Below are positions 36,540 to 50,200 of a stretch of 64,000 nucleotides of DNA, piece after piece. The position numbers and the translations under genes were made by a program. The DNA is taken from NCBI RefSeq assembly GCF_002234675.1, contig NC_019859.2, forward strand, positions 4,991,240-5,055,239, given 5' to 3'. Under the pieces are notes generated by a model that made no database searches, had not been told where the DNA came from, and saw nothing but the letters and a program-made list of their open reading frames with translations. The DNA is from Oryzias latipes (taxonomy: Eukaryota; Chordata; Actinopteri; Beloniformes; Adrianichthyidae). Positions within the stretch are counted from its first letter, which is position 1; each line of letters opens with the position of its first letter.

Positions 36540-38086
36540 ATTCAGAATCTTTAATAACAAGGCTAACAGGTTTATTGTGCTTTATAAATAAGGCAGGTTT
36601 ATAATCACTGGATTTGGCCTTAAAATTATTAGAAAAAAAAATTCATTCAAAATGTACAGAAACAAATTATATTCTCCATATATCCGTCAAAAACAAAAAC
36701 AAAACAGCTTCATTCTGGGTTAAGAAGCAGACAAAAAAACAACAACATGATCATCATCCACATTGGCATTAAGGAATACTTTACAAAATTAAACAAAGGC
36801 ATAAAGGAAAGTAAGGTAATTATGCAGACAAAAATCAACTTTGTTACAGTGCTTTACTATAGCAAACCGATTAAAAAGGTAAGAATTCTGTAAACAAGAG
36901 AGATGTATGTAATTTAGTGAATGTTTTCCCACAATGCTTTAGGAATTCATTTGTGTACCTTCAGGCACAGGAGAACAATCCTGCACTCACAGACTTTGGC
37001 TAAGATTGGAAACATGGTTAAAAAGGTTCTTTTTAAACTAGAAAACCTGTAGACACGGCAGTACATGCCTGGCAATAGATGGTTTGTGTACCTCAACTTC
37101 AGATGCTCACCACATCAAGGCGTCTGTCCACCTACAGTATGGCATTTAGGGTCATTTTAAAGCACTAGCACATTTATGGTTTGTCGTCTGGACGAACTCC
37201 CGGGATCACCGTTAATGCCAGTAAAAGTGGCGCATTCCCCAAACACAGCACTCCCCCTCCCCTCATTGACACGCTGTGCTCATCACAGAAAAGGAAAATT
37301 GTACTGTGCAATCATTTGCAAACTCCAGTCAATCGTAGCTAAGAACTGCTTTCACACAACTGGATCAAAAACATCCATTCATACATTTGTTAAACATTTT
37401 TCCTTCTGCACACTCTGTTATGATCTCTACAAGCGCGTGTGCATCCTTCATTGCACTTACACGGTTTGTGCATTTGCTCCTTAATGTGGAAGTTCCACAT
37501 TCATTAAACTCCATTTAGGATCATCCAATCAGTAACACAAAAACAAAAATAGCAAGGGGGAATGGTGCGTTTAAAGTCTGATCACAGCACAAAAAATACT
37601 GTTTCTGAACACCAGAATTAACCCAGAAAAGACTTTAAAAAAAAAGGAGATATCAAGCGCTTCAGCTCCTCCATCACATTCTGACTGTGCAGCATTAAAA
37701 GCAACTCAAACTGCAAAAATCAGGACGTTAAGCTCTTGCGTCATATGTTTTATGTCATCTGCAGACCATAAGGTATCTGGTGATTGCATCCACTTCTAAC
37801 AACTTCACCTTCAAATATCTGTTGCTGTGCACGAAGGCGTTTATTGGTGTTGTAGTATTTAACATAGCAGCAAGCAGAAGTTTGTTTTAGTGTCTACTTG
37901 GTTGAGCAAACCTTTTTCCTGTAAAATTCATAGTTTAAGGTGTGAGGAAACTCCAGAGGAGACAGAGTTTGTGTTTTAGCGGAGTCAAAAGTAAAGACTT
38001 TGGTTCCAGATCCCGTTTTAAAACTTCATGAGAGTCAGGTAATACTGTAAACAATCTTCATGGCTGGCTGGAGTCGTCTCTCCCAG
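36540..38086 (-). other. Probable tex2 3' UTR
   Basis: No open coding sequence is recognisable here. Two AATAAA hexamers on the minus strand, at 37840-37845 and 36571-36576, are candidate polyadenylation signals; the second would give a 3' UTR of about 1.5 kb. The stretch has no obvious transposon ends, as expected for UTR. Confidence 0.5.
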
Positions 38087-38206
38087 TTAGGAAAGGGGCG
38101 GGTCGGTTGAGGGGCCAACTAAGGGTCCGCCAGCTGTGCGTGGGTCCATGGCAGAGTGCATTATGGTCAGCCACACATCATCCATGTTTGGCATGACGAG
38201 GATTTT
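38087..38206 (-). CDS. tex2: tex2 last coding exon
   Basis: Thirty-nine residues, KILVMPNMDDVWLTIMHSAM followed by DPR and a Gly/Pro-rich tail, then TAA at 38087-38089. The first part matches the human C-terminus (MPNMDDVYITIMHSAMDPR); the tail differs. The preceding intron holds the 30 bp minisatellite array. Confidence 0.93.
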   Translation of the reverse strand, partial: KILVMPNMDDVWLTIMHSAMDPRTAGGPLVGPSTDPPLS

Positions 38207-41200
38207 CTGAGAAAATAGAGGAAGTTGGTTATTAAAAGGCTTTTATGAACAAACTGCTGCGGAAAGGCACCAAGGACGTTAGTATCTGTCTTTCCGAATA
38301 TGCTAGACGTCTTTAACTGGTATACATAACCAGTTTGGATGATGGAAATAGGTCTGCACAATGAATTGCAAATATATAGTTATCGCAGCATTAAGCTGTG
38401 CAATACGCACATCCCAACAGATGGTGAAAATTCCAATAAATGGTTTCCTTAAATGTTAAAAAACAATCTTATGGCAGCTTGAAGTATTAAACGAATCAAA
38501 TCCATTTATGCATTTGACCAATCGGATGGACGCCTTCACGTTTTAGACCAATCAGATGAACGCCTTCACGTTTTAGATCAATCAGATGGACGCCTTCGCG
38601 TTTTAGACCAATCAGATGGACGCCTTCGCGTTTTAGACCAATCGGATGGACGCCTTCGCGTTTTAGACCAAACGGATGGACGCCTTCACGTTTTAGACCA
38701 ATCAGATGGACGCCTTCACGTTTTAGACCAATTGAATGGATGCCTTCACGTTTTAGACCAATCGAATGGATGCCTTCACGTTTTAGACCAATTAGATGGA
38801 CGCCTTCAAGTTTTAGAACAATTGAATGGACGCCTTCACGTTTTAGACCAATTAGATGGACGCCTTCACGTTTTAGACCAATGGGATGGAAGCCGTTGCG
38901 TTTCAGACCAATCGGATGGACGCTTTCGCGTTTTAGACCAATCGGATGGACGCCTTCAAGTTTTAGACCAATTGGATGGACGCCTTCGCGATTTAGACCA
39001 ATTGGATGGACGCCTTCACGTTTTATACCAATTGAATGGACGCCTTCACGTTTTAGACCAATTGAATGGACGCCTTCACGTTTTAGACCAATTGAATGGA
39101 CGCCTTCACGTTTTAGACCAATTGAATGGACGCCTTCACATTTAGACCAATGGGATGGAAGCTTTTGCGTTTCAGACCAATCGGATGGACGCTTTCGCGT
39201 TTTAGACCAATCGGATGGACGCCTTCAAGTTTTAGAGCAATTGGATGGACGCCTTCGCGATTTAGACCAATGTGATGGACGCCTTCACGTTTTATACCAA
39301 TTGAATGGACGCCTTCACGTTTTAGACCAATTGAATGGACGCCTTCACATTTAGACCAATGGGATGGAAGCTTTTGCGTTTCAGACCAATCGGATGGACG
39401 CTTTCGCGTTTTAGACCAATCGGATGGACGCCTTCAAGTTTTAGAGCAATTGGATGGACGCCTTCGCGATTTAGACCAATGTGATGGACGCCTTCACGTT
39501 TTATACCAATCGAATGGATGCCTTCACGTTTTAGACCAATCGGATGGACGCCTTCAAGTTTTAGAGCAATTGGATGGACGCCTTCGCGATTTAGACCAAT
39601 GTGATGGACGCCTTCACGTTTTATACCAATTGAATGGACGCCTTCACGTTTTAGACCAATTGAATGGACGCCTTCACATTTTAGACCAATTGAATGGACG
39701 CCTTCACGTTTTAGACCAATTGAATGGACGCCTTCACGTTTTAGACCAATGGGATGGAAGCTTTTGCGTTTTAGACCAATCGGATGGACGCTTTCGCGTT
39801 TTAGACCAATCGGACGGACGCCTTCACGTTTTAGACCAATGGGATGGACGCCTTCACGATTTAGACCAATGGGATGGACGCCTTCGCGTTTTAGACCAAT
39901 GGGATGGACGCCTTGGCGTTTTAGACCAATCGGACGGACACCTTGACGTTTTAGACCAATGGGATGGAAGCCTTTGTGTTTTAGACCAATCGGATGGACG
40001 CTTTCGCGTTTTGGACCAATCGGATGGACGCCTTCAATTTTTAGACCAATCAGATTGACGCCTTCACGTTTTAGACCAATTGAATGGATGCCTTCACGTT
40101 TTAGACCAATCGAATGGATGCCTTCACGTTTTAGACCAATGGGATGGACGCCTTCACATTTTAGACCAATTGAATGGACGCCTTCACGTTTTAGACCAAT
40201 TAGATGGACGCCTTCACGTTTTAGACCAATTAGATGGACGCCTTCACGTTTTAGACCAATTAGATGGACGCCTTCACGTTTTAGACCAATTGAATGGACG
40301 CCTTCACGTTTTAGACCAATCAGATGGACGCCTTCACGTTTTAGACCAATTAGATGGACGCCTTCACGTTTTAGACCAATTGAATGGACGCCTTCACGTT
40401 TTAGACCAATCAGATGAACGCCTTCACGTTTTAGACAAATTAGATGGACGCCTTCGCGTTTTAGACCAATCGGATCGACGCCTTCACGTTTTAGACCAAT
40501 TAGATGGATGCCTTCACGTTTTAGACCAATCAGATGGACGCCTTCGCGTTTTACTTTTTTTTTTTTTTTTTTTTTTTTAACTTGTCCTGTCCAACAGCTA
40601 GGCAAACAGATGAGAGCTGAGGGCCTCTTGTGTTGGACATATTTTATTTTAACAAGAGGCCTTCGCGTTTTAGACAAATTGAATGGACGCCTTCACGTTT
40701 TAGACCAATGGGATGGAAGCTTTTGCGTTTTAGACCAATCGGATGGACGCTTTCGCGTTTTAGACCAATCGGACGGACGCCTTCACGTTTTAGACCAATG
40801 GGATGGAAGCCGTTGCGTCTCAGACCAATCAGATGGACGCTTTCGCGTTTTAGACCAATCGGATGGACGCCTTCAAGTTTTAGACCAATTGGATGGACGC
40901 CTTCGCGATTTAGACCAATGTGATGGACGCCTTCGCGTTTTAGAGCAATGGGATGGACGCCTTCGCGTTTTAGACCAATCGGACGGACACCTTGACGTTT
41001 TAGACCAATGGGACGGAAGCTTTTGCGTTTTAGACCATCGGATGGACGCTTTCGCGTTTTAGACCAATCGGACGGACGCCTTCACGTTTTAGACCAATGG
41101 GATTGAAGCCGTTGCGTTTTAGACCAATCGGATGGACGCTTTCGCGTTTTAGACCAATCGGATGGATGCCTTCAAGTTTTAGACCAATGTGATGGACGCC

Positions 41201-44200
41201 TTCGCGTTTTAGAGCAATGGGATGGACGCCTTCGCGTTTTAGACCAATCGGACGGACACCTTGACGTTTTAGACCAATGGGATGGAAGCCTTTGCATTTT
41301 AGACCAATCGGATGGACGCTTTCGCGTTTTGGACCAATCGGATGGACGCATTCAAGTTTTAGACCAATCAGATTGACGTCTTCAAGTTTTAGACCAATCG
41401 GATGGACGCCTTCGCGTTTTAGACCAATTGAATGGATGCCTTCGTGTTTTAGACCAATGGGATGGACGCCTTCACGTTTTAGACCAATTGAATGGAGCTT
41501 TTTTATGTTCGATTTTGGCTTCCTATGCAGACTAGGGTTAACTCTTGTTGCAGTGAAATTTATATGAGGTTTTTGGTTGTTTTGCTATTTGTTCATGTAT
41601 TGAAAGTTATATCGTCATCGCAATATTGATCATTAATATCACATACCGCAAGTTTTCCACACACGGTGCCGCCCTACAATGAAACGTTTTTTAATGCATC
41701 GCAGTAACGTTTTAGGCTGCAGCTTCACTTTTCCGTTTTACCACTTGAACAAACTGCACTTTATCTATTTTTTTGCGGTGCAAAACCTAATTAACACAAA
41801 CTGTTGACAACCTGGAATTCCTGGTAGAGTTTCTTTTCAATCCAGTCGGTGACATGAGCCAGAGTCACTTCTCTTTCTCCAAGTTTGGGTCTTGCCTTCA
41901 GTTCAAGGCGAGGGGGAGTCTTGAAGCCATACCTGGAAGGAAAATAACACACGCTCTTAACTAGTGCAACTCTTCGACCGTTCACGCAGTTCCAACAGAT
42001 TCAGACACGGAGAAAAGCGGCTTTGCGCTGCTATGCCTTCCTGTTTACTAACGTTCAAGGCGAAGCCGCTTTTCTCCGTGTCTGAATCAGCTGCTTTTCA
42101 TCGTCACTACTGTGAGGTGTTGCACATCAGCTTCTGAATCCATCGGAATTACATGAATTGCATAAGCAGTTAAAAAGTAAGCGTACTTTAAAGAACACTG
42201 GAGCTAAAACTTCGGCGTTAAAGGGTTAAAGTAAAAAACCAAAGAACTCCAGACAGACGGAGGGAGAGTGGAAAACTTGAGTCGTCTTGTTGTTTGCGTG
42301 GGAAAATGCGCCCGCCGTTCAGACAAACATGGACGTTCGCACTCCTCAGCATTCCTCTGATTATGCGATGGAGACAATGACTCTTTTACAAACCAGATCC
42401 TGTCTGTGGGGGGAGGAGGTATGTTGACAGCCAGCGTTCCCTGGAGGTGCTGCACCTCTACGGTGAGCAGCAGGGGGGTGTTGGACACCTCCTCCATCTT
42501 CTTTTTGATGAACTCGGTCTCTGTAGCTTTCTGGAAGTATTTGGATTTAGTGATCTTGTCCACAAAGCGCAGGATTTTGCTGGCTTTATGTCCGCCCACA
42601 AAGCTGGATTGATCACAAAAAAAGGAAAATATTAGAGCTTCTGAACAAAAAGGTACATTTAAATAAGAAATGCTTCTGATAATCCTTTAAAAGGACAGTC
42701 TGTGTACAAACCCCTCTGCTCCAGCCGAGTCATTTGACAGTTCGGAGGAGTCTTCCTCGTCTGATGAACCAGCACTGGAGGACTCTTCATCGCTGTAGGC
42801 CAGGCAGTAGGTGCGGGGCCTGTTTCTGAAAGCCCAACGGATCAGAGTGAGCTCATGGGAAACGGGCGTTTCAACAAGCCTTCCTGCAGTCCAGCCGCTT
42901 CCATGCAGAGGTTCACTAACCACACTGAAACACACAGCTTGAGCTTTTGTCTAAAATATTGCTTTACCCTTTCAGACGTAAAAAATGATGTGAAAGAAGG
43001 CATCAAGTCACAAACTGTGCTTCTGAGAGGCAAAAGTAGAATGAAGTAGAGGGGTTATGTTCTAAAAATGACCTGCAATAGGTCACATCCAGAAAGTATA
43101 CAGCTGTATTTTTACTGTAATTCTAGATGTTTTAAGGCTGTAAAACTCCTCACTACACACTTAAAACACTTTTCTCAGACAGACGTTAACATTTTCACAA
43201 TTATCTCTCTTGTTTAAACTCCAAAAGTTCAAACTTTCATAGAAAAATAAGTCCAGTTTTCTAGAATGAAACCAAAGATCTGCTCGCGGGTGAAGATTTA
43301 TGGGGATTTGGCAAACCGAACGCATTCTGTACAGGAGACACGGCACAGAGGAGATTGACAAGTGTCTACAGCCAATCAGGACACAGAACACAATATATTA
43401 TTGAAAAAAAACAAACCATGCAGATTTGCACTTTAAAAATAAAAAATAAAAGGTGAAACGTGAACTGCATTATAGCGAGAGACCACTGAATGTAACTCTG
43501 GCAATACAAGAACACTTCCATTTGGTCATGAAAACACGCGTGTTTGTTTTTGTGTAGAGTTATTTGAATGATGAAATTGGGAAGATTAATTGACAACAAT
43601 ATATTAAGACGATATTAGAAAAATGAGACAAGTGTAGAAAGTCAGAGAGGACTCACCAAAGGCAGAAACGTCCCAGTAAGAGCAGCATTAAAGTAGAATC
43701 CACAGAAAAGAGAGTTTCCGGGAGAGGGGGGGGGCAACAGAGGAGACATTAAACACATGAGGACATCACCACCACGGTCAGTCTAACCTGACAGAGGGAA
43801 ATGTGCCAAAATGGGACAAATCTCGACCCTCTCACCCATCTTTGCCAAACTCTCCTAAGCGGAGGTTCTCCCCCTCTTTGCCCAGACGGTTGAGGATCAT
43901 CTTGGTCTCCAGGGTCATCAGGAAGGATCCAGAGTAGGACACCTCCAGATCAAACCACAGACCTGACGGAGACACACAGACGGGTTAGACAGCTTGGAAA
44001 GAAACCTAAAATCCACACTAGAGAGGAGTTGAAAGTGAAAAGTTCAGGACGTAACCATCCCCAACACAGTAAAACAAGTGAGTGGGATGGTAAAGCTTTA
44101 AGGTTAGAGTTGGGAGGATCATGTCAAGTCTTCCAGGTTTTTACACGTCACCCCATTCGGTTTTAACATCCACAGCTCTTAATAACCAAGCAGCGGTCAA

Positions 44201-47200
44201 TATAACCGGTTAAAACTCAGTGACAGAGTGGCTCCATCCCTCTGGAACTCCCTTCCTCTCAGCCTAAAATCTGTAGACTCTGTTTTTTCTTTCAAAAAGC
44301 CGCTAAACACATATTTTTAAAGTTGCTTTCTCATGATTCTTTTTTTTTAGATATATATTCTGTGTTTTACTGTGAAGCACATTGTGATTTTTATCTTGAA
44401 AGGTGCTATACAAACAAAGCTTACTATTATTGTTAAAAAGGAATGAGACAAACATTTGTTCTCTTGATTGTACAGATGCTTTAATGTCTACGGTAGCAGG
44501 TCTGCTGTAATCTGGATTAAGCAAACTCCTAAAAGGTTTACACTTAAATCTGAAATAAAGATAGTTGGTTGGTCGGATTTACTGCAGTTTATTTTTCTCC
44601 TCCTTCAATCAAAGACTTGCTGGCTTTTGTGTGCACAGCGTGTTATATTGGAGTGTAAGGCAAGGCAAGGCAAGTTTATTTGTATAGCACAATTCGTACA
44701 CAAAGTAATTCAAGGTGCTTCACAAAACAGAAAAATGCATTAAAATCACAATACATCATAGAAATAATCAACGTAAAATTTACTTTAAAAGAAAAGGAAA
44801 AAAAAAGATTTAAAAATAAAGGAAGGAAAGAAAGGTGCAGATAGGACCTTTCAGTCATATACATGGCTAAACAGAAATGTTTTAAGTCTAGATTTGAACA
44901 TGAACACAGAAGAGGCCTGTCTTACGCCTTCAGGGAGGCTGTTCCAGATTTTAGCTGCAGAATATTGAAACGCTGATTCCCCTTGTTTAGTTCTGACTCT
45001 GGGAATCAACAGGAGGCCGGCCCCTGAGGTCCTCAGAGTACGAGATGGTTCATATGGCACTAACATGTCAGAGATGTACTTTGGTGCGTGGCCATGGAGA
45101 GACTTGTACACAAGCAGAGCTGCTTTGAAGTCTATTCTTTGAGGTACAGGGAGCCAGTGCAAAGACCTGAGCACAGGACTAATGTGATCATACTTCCTGG
45201 TTCTGGTCAGGACTCGAGCAGCAGCATTCTGGACGTACTGAAGCTGTTTTACAGCTCGTTTGGACAGGCCGGTGAGCAGGCCGTTACAGTAGTCTAACCT
45301 ACTGGAGACAAATGCATGAATAAGTATCTCCAGGTCTCGCTTTGAGATTATGTTTTTGATTTTGGCAATGTTTTTCAGGTGGTAAAATGCCGCTGATGTT
45401 ACTGACTTGATATGGCTGTTAAAGTTCAGGTCAGAGTCCATGATTACCCCTAGATTTCTGACTTGATTTGAGGGTTTAAGAGACAGAGAATGAAGGTAGC
45501 TGCTGACAATTTCTCTTTGTTTCTGTGGGCCAAAAACAATAACTTCGGTCTTGTCTGAGTTTAGCTGGAGAAAGTTGTTCTGCATCCACGCGCTGATCTG
45601 TTGGAGGCAGTGGCTGAGTGAATCCACCGGCCCATATTCACCTGTTGTCAGTGACACATAGATCTGAGTATCATCTGCATAGTTGTGATAAGATATGTTA
45701 TTACTGCGTATTAACTGCCCTAGTGGCAGCATGTAGAGGTTGAACAGAAGGGGTCCCAGGATCGATCCCTGGGGCACACCACAATTCAAGCCCATGTAGT
45801 CTGAGACACAACTCCCAATTTCAACAAAATATTTCCTGTCTTCTAGATAAGACTTGAGCCAACTTAGGGCAGATCCAGAGATGCCAACCCAGTCTTGGAG
45901 TCTGTGCAAAAGGATCCCATTATCAACAGTATCAAAGGCAGCACTCAGGTCTAGCAGGATTAAGACAGAGACTTTTCCATCATCAGTGTTCAGGCGGATG
46001 TCATTGGTTACCTTGATAAGAGCAGTTTCTGTGCTATGATGGGGTCTAAAACCTGACTGGAAAACATCAAACGAATTGTTTAATAAGAGAAAGTCAGTGA
46101 GCTGTTGGTAGACAACTTTTTCAAGGACTTTTCCTAAAAATGGCAGATTAGAGATAGGTCTGTATTTATTCAGTACAGTGGGATCAAGACCGCTCTTTTT
46201 CAGGAGGGGTTTAATGACTGCAGTTTTTAAGGCCTCTGGAAATATTCCAGATTGAAGAGACATGTTAACTATTTGAGTAATTGATGGCAACACACTGTTC
46301 AGGACAGACTTTAGAAATCTAGTGGGTAACACATCAAGGCAGCATGTAGACGAGCTCAGACGGGTGATGGTCTCTTGGACAGTTTGGTCAGTGACAGGTA
46401 CAAAGTGAGTCAGCTTAGAGTGAGTAGGTGGCCGTTCGATAGTTATATGTGTTGTGGAGTTGATGGCTTTTTTTGTGTAGTCTCCTTATGCCACTAGAGG
46501 GCAGCACCAGTTAAGGGATCACATGGTAGAATACAGGAAGTGAAAGCTGTTAAACCTGAGGGATGCCTTCACATTCTCAGCACACAGGAAGTGCATCACA
46601 TTTACGAGAATAGGGTTTTTGTGGAAACATTTGACATGTATGTATGCTTTAGGGAAGGAATTCGGACATAGCCACTGCTAAAAAAAATAAAAACAAGGAC
46701 TGAGAAGGAAAGCTGAAGGCAGCAGTGAAGCCACACGGTAGTCTAGTAAAGCCAGATGGGCCAAAATTTCAAACATCCTTGAAAAGTAATAAAAGGGAGT
46801 TAACTTATGAATAGGCTGAATGTTTCAGCGAACGGAAACTGCTGTGAGAATCAAACATCTGTTGTTGTGGTGTGAAGATCTGCAGAAGCAAAACCACAAC
46901 CTCTGACTTTTAAGTAGGTAAGTAAGTAACCTTTTTTATTTTGGACAAGTGTAGAATAACAAAATAAGACAAAAACAAGACAAAAATGACATAAAACAAA
47001 AAAGAAATTTATATAAAACAAGACAAGACAAAATTATATAAACAACACAAGTCCAAAAGGGAGTGAGAAGAAGAAAAATCTTATTAGCTCTCACCCCCTT
47101 TCCCTCAAGTCTTTACTTTCCCAACTAAACCCAGTACACCCACCATCAAAGTCCAGCGCCCTACCCAAGTGTATATTCTGTTACAGCTGTACATGGAATT

Positions 47201-50200
47201 CTCATTTCCAAAAACACAAAAATGAATAACAAAACGTTTTTTCTAAGTATGCAGATTTACAAATGCTGATGTTCTGTATTGTTTTGTATTTGTACATATT
47301 TATCAATGATCATATTTCTGTATTTATACTTAAATTCTTTTATGTTTGGACATTGTTTCAAGCCTTTACTGGTTCTGTTCCACAACTTCACTCCACAAAT
47401 TAAAACACAAATTTTTTTTTTTATTTGTACGTGCTTTATGTATGAGAAATTTATTTTTTCCCCCTAAAATTGTATTTCTCGACTCTTTTAATAAATAACC
47501 TTTGGATATCCGTCGGTAATAAATTGTTTTCTGCCTTGAATATTATTTACAATACTCTACTGGTTCATAAAACTTTAGTAATTTTGATTTTACACACCTT
47601 TAATGTCAAACGATAGTATTTTACTACCTTTGGGATTAAATAACACAAAAAAAATAAAATAGTTTTCCTGATTTTTACATCCAGGACGCAAAAGTATCCA
47701 CAGGTGTATTTGGTTTCACATTAGCCGACGATCAAAATCCCACAATGGCCGTTTGGCGGGGAAGCCGCGAGCGTTTGCTGCACTCAGCACGCTGCCTCTA
47801 GGAAGAGACGACTTCTGGAGGACAGCGCTGCTGCTGCTGCTGCGGGAAATGTCAGGAGTAGGACAGAAGTCAACATTTCTGATGGAGGGTGTGGACTAAC
47901 ATTCTGGCAAAAAGAAAAAGGAAAAACTGCTCTCCGTTTGATACAAGCAGGCTCGGGGATTAACACAGCAGAAATTCCTCAGTAATCTGTAACCTGGAGA
48001 CATAATGGGCTTTGTGTTGGAGTTTCACGTCCAAATTTACAACCTTTTCATCGAGTTCAGTTTAGATTATTCAAACTAGGAAACGTGAAATAAATATGTG
48101 AGGGATTATTGGGTTGGGAAATAGCTAATCTTGTATATTTCAGTGAGAACTGTTCTGAATGTGCTGCTGTGCTCTCCACTACGGCTTTTCTCAATAGGTT
48201 ATGTGAGATCAAAAATAAAAAATGAAGCAGTGAGTTAAAGCACAGCATGGAAGAAAAAGAGAGCTTCACCTTGCAGAGGGGCTAAATGGTATAAAGGGAC
48301 ATTTCTGCCAACTCATTGCAAACAAAACTCAGTTTTCAGATCAAAATTTCCTAAATTGCAAAACAAAATGTTCAGCTTTTAAAAAGTTGCAATTAAAGAT
48401 ATTATTCTGTACTGCAGCTGTTGATCTAATCCAAGACACAGTTGTGCAGCATATGATAATATGTGCTTTAAATCCTTTTTTTTTAAACAAACAGATCTTA
48501 AAGGAAATCAAACATTTAACCAATTTGTTGCTCCGGGGATTTAAAGATCACACAGGCCGGTTTAGTGTCATGTCAGCAGATTAACTTTACACGGTTTATT
48601 TTGCAGTTTCAGGGGATCCTCAGCCACCAAATAAAATTTAATTCATGCTAAAACAAAGTATGATCTATTTTCTTCACTTCAACTTGTCCTGTCCAACAAA
48701 TGAGCAAAGATAAAAGCTGAAGGCCTCATGTTGGACAGATAGTAGGAATTGTTTTTAAATGATGAGAAATGAATTTTTCTTCAGCTAAAGATGCAAAAAC
48801 GAGAGGAAAAGAGCCGGTTCGGCTTCTGAGCCTCAGCAGCAGACACCATGTTAGATAAATATGGTGATTTGATTGGATAGAATCTGGACCAATCAGCAGG
48901 ATGTTCGATGGCAGATATGTCACGCTAAACTGAAACTTATGAACGCGAAATCAAAGATAGGTAAAAAAAAAAAGTCGAGATAAGAGACAACACATCTGAT
49001 AACTTTTGTGTTGCAAACGTAAAAATGTGTTTTGAAAGCAAAGAAAAAGATTATGAGAGCAAACTTTTAATATTTTTGTTTACAATTTGGAAAGTTTTGT
49101 TTTAAAAACTGAACATTTTGATCTCAAAACTGTGACTTTTGTTCACAATGTGGTGGCGGAAATATCCTTCAAAAAGGAGGAAGAGGAAGAGTTTTGAGGG
49201 AGAGAAAATCAGGAAGAAAGCAGCATGCATGCCCCTGCAGTGAAATGAGCGGAGAGGGAAACCTGCGTCACGTCATCGAGGCACAGACTACACGTGAGGG
49301 AAAGCTGCATAATCGCACAGATGAGAGGCTGGAGAGCAGAGATGTAAACCTGTCAATCTGCTCAGAGTGCTGTGCTGCACTTGTTTGCTCACAATCAAGA
49401 CTCTGCATTGCATTCCTGTAAACACAGATTGAAGAAGTGTTTACAGCCTGTTGTGTAATGATTTCCTGAACTCTTCAGAAAGCTGGACTTTCTTACTTGT
49501 TTCAAAAACTTAACTTTTGTCCATTTCAACATTTTCTACTCCTATTGGGTTTAAAAAAGAAGCCAGTGAGGCTTTTTTTTTTAACCATTTGTTAGTTTCG
49601 TACTGATTTTTTAAAAATATTTATGCAGCTTTTTGAAAGACCATCTGTTCTCTGCTCGGACAGCACAGCCTCAGTGTTGGAATCTTATTTATCAGTGATG
49701 ACTCAGGACAGAATGAGAGAAACGACTCGTCATGAGACCAAAATGAGGCCTTTGTCATAAGCAATGGATTGTGACACAGTGAGACTGACAGTTTAAACTG
49801 GTTTGTCACGCAGGAATGAAAGTACAACATCATCTGGAGCTCTAACAGCTGGACTTGTTTTGACATATTTATATTTTGACATAACATTAGTTAAAATCTC
49901 TCCAAAAATCTCTGATGGGATGCCCTGCTGACATCACACTATGTTGGAACAAATGGAGCCTCGGCGACTTCCTCATAATTTGCTAACATTTTTTGTTTAG
50001 TTTTTCATTTCTTCTAAGAGTTCTGCTTGAACTTCCTTTTGGTTTTAAAGTGTGGGACTCTTGACATGAAAAGTTTTCTCCACAGATTTCAGTTTCTTAC
50101 CGTTTCTCCCTTCATTGCAATGCCAGAAAAAAAGAAATACAACTTTGTTATTTTTGTAAGATCATCTCCAAAGTTTTTAAGCAATTTGTTTTTTTTCTTT

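Larger units (their letters stand above)
38349..41676. mobile_element. hAT-like nonautonomous element carrying a minisatellite
   Basis: The left end reads TAGGTCTGCACAATGAATTG and the right end, reverse-complemented, reads TAGGGCGGCACCGTGTG. Both resemble the TAGGGCTGCAC terminus of common fish MITEs. The right side also keeps the internal block with CGCAATATTGATCATTAATA. Almost everything between the ends is the 30 bp array. The flanking bases do not form a clean target duplication, so the element class is an inference. Confidence 0.5.

Noticed and set aside
38517..41497. CRISPR-like or protein-coding reading of the 30 bp repeats
   Set aside because: Units are directly tandem with no spacers, the DNA is clearly eukaryotic, and the array is intronic. 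The decapeptide ORFs follow from the unit length and have no start context or gene structure.
46920..47450. A gene in the AT-rich stretch of the long tex2 intron
   Set aside because: Open frames are short and low complexity. The sequence looks like decayed retrotransposon UTR, but I could not name a family.
47760..47880. Alternative tex2 promoter or exon in a CpG-richer patch with (GCT)n
   Set aside because: There is no clear start or splice signal linking it to tex2; it may equally be repeat-derived.
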